Shown here: in pieces, positions 48,822-49,327 of the stretch | Layout of the letters: each line of letters begins with the position of its first letter | How positions within the stretch are numbered: the first letter of the stretch is position 1 | Source of the DNA: Cylindrotheca closterium | Taxonomy: Eukaryota > Bacillariophyta > Bacillariophyceae > Bacillariales > Bacillariaceae | Direction: 5' to 3' | Assembly (NCBI GenBank): GCA_933822405.4 | Contig: CAKOGP040002424.1 | Location: 444,149-493,475, forward strand | Length of the DNA: 49,327 nucleotides | Made by a program: the position numbers and the translations under genes | The notes under the pieces: generated by a model | Seen by the model: only the letters and a program-made list of their open reading frames with translations | Database searches by the model: none | What the model was told of the DNA's origin: nothing

Positions 48822-49327
48822 GATGTACACAAAATCGAACCAAGTTCCAGGTGACGGTAGGTAGAACGAATGAATGAAAGCGCGCGGTCCATTCGGTTTC
48901 TTCGCAGTGAGACAAGCTGAACCAACTCAAGTAACACAAAAGTCCGTGGAGAGCCAGTGTATTGGTCAACTACCAGTTATTACAGCTTCGAGTACTTGAG
49001 GTGGACATAGAGGTGATGATGCAGTATGTTTCGCATCGAAACACGAGCCCAACAGCGGAAGGGAAGGCACCATGTTGAAATCTGAAGTGTGCAAGAAGAA
49101 CATTGAAAGCAGACGCTCTTTTCTCATCATTCATTCGAAAGAGGTAGTATGCGTTTCACTTCATCCTGGGACAATGCGATAGTAGCAGACTATCGAAAGG
49201 AAGTGTCATATGCTGCCATGACTGGTTCGAGGAGTCGCTGACCTGGACGTCCTCAGGGGCCTAAAACTCGAACGAGCGACGAAGCGTGTTTGGGCTTTAT
49301 GTGTTCCTAGGTCTTGCAAAGTTTCAC

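Larger units (their letters stand above)
42183..49327 (+). repeat. Tandem array with 3.24-kb period, at least 2.2 units, running off the window
   Basis: Using cctttaacaacaaatacg as landmark, units start at 42184, 45403 and 48646, giving lengths of 3219 and 3243 bases; the third is cut by the window end. Units 2 and 3 are nearly identical. Unit 1 differs from unit 2 mainly in its first 1.1 kb, which lacks a 12-base insertion near 45766 and a 16-base insertion near 46396. After about 43.27 kb the two are almost identical, differing at single-base homopolymer indels. Each full unit carries a DUF6824 gene, a frame-shifted extension, a small ORF and an 18-base palindrome. Confidence 0.95.

Noticed and set aside
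42183..49327. Possibility that the array is an LTR element or CRISPR-like structure
   Set aside because: Period is 3.2 kb with whole genes; no reverse transcriptase, integrase, primer site, or short regular repeats were seen. An assembly duplication remains possible and is noted in the findings.

Overview
The window looks like nuclear DNA of a diatom, most likely a raphid pennate (inference). Genes lie densely on both strands. Most have no intron or one to three short GT-AG introns of about 65-150 bases. Two proteins begin with a signal peptide followed by a Phe at the predicted cleavage site, the pattern of diatom plastid presequences. The protein families are eukaryotic (CKS1, NUP93, DDRGK1, TRPC4AP, ERO1), and the right end carries DUF6824 proteins, a family typical of diatoms and relatives. 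No rRNA, tRNA, CRISPR array or bacterial operon was found.

Left part (1-13.9 kb). In order: a possibly plastid-targeted SLC25 carrier (+); a RelA/SpoT-like domain joined to kinesin-light-chain-type TPRs (-); CKS1 (+, three exons); a gamma-carbonic-anhydrase-like protein lacking one zinc ligand (-, three exons); an ERO1-like thiol oxidase with a possible plastid presequence (+); a bHLH-PAS transcription factor (-, four exons); GatA amidotransferase with an unusual insertion (+); and a membrane RING-H2 protein (-).

Middle part (13.9-37.9 kb). In order: a Pro/Thr-repeat single-pass surface protein (+); an MFS transporter (+) ending 5 bases from the convergent DDRGK1 gene; an orphan multi-pass membrane protein (-); two tandem FkbM-like methyltransferase paralogs (+); NUP93/NIC96 (-); a small LYR-like protein (+) whose ATG lies at the end of an (ATC)n microsatellite; a 1630-residue TRPC4AP-like protein (-); a 937-residue protein joining a 5'-nucleotidase to a peroxisomal-type SLC25 carrier (+); and a NYN nuclease with a C-terminal OST-HTH-like domain (-). 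The nucleotidase-carrier fusion is the best candidate for an undescribed system: the parts suggest nucleotide dephosphorylation coupled to transport at one membrane.

Right part (37.9-49.3 kb). Genes are sparse. A duplicated block of about 210 bases and a long degenerate stretch with a Cys-rich fragment are followed by a tandem array with a 3.24-kb period that runs off the window end. Each full unit has a DUF6824 gene, an open stretch in another frame that looks like its lost C-terminus, a small conserved ORF, an 18-base palindrome upstream of the gene, and about 1.7 kb without recognisable genes.

All functional calls come from reading translations by eye; no database search was possible. Splice sites were chosen by GT-AG consensus and by reading frame closing exactly across each junction.
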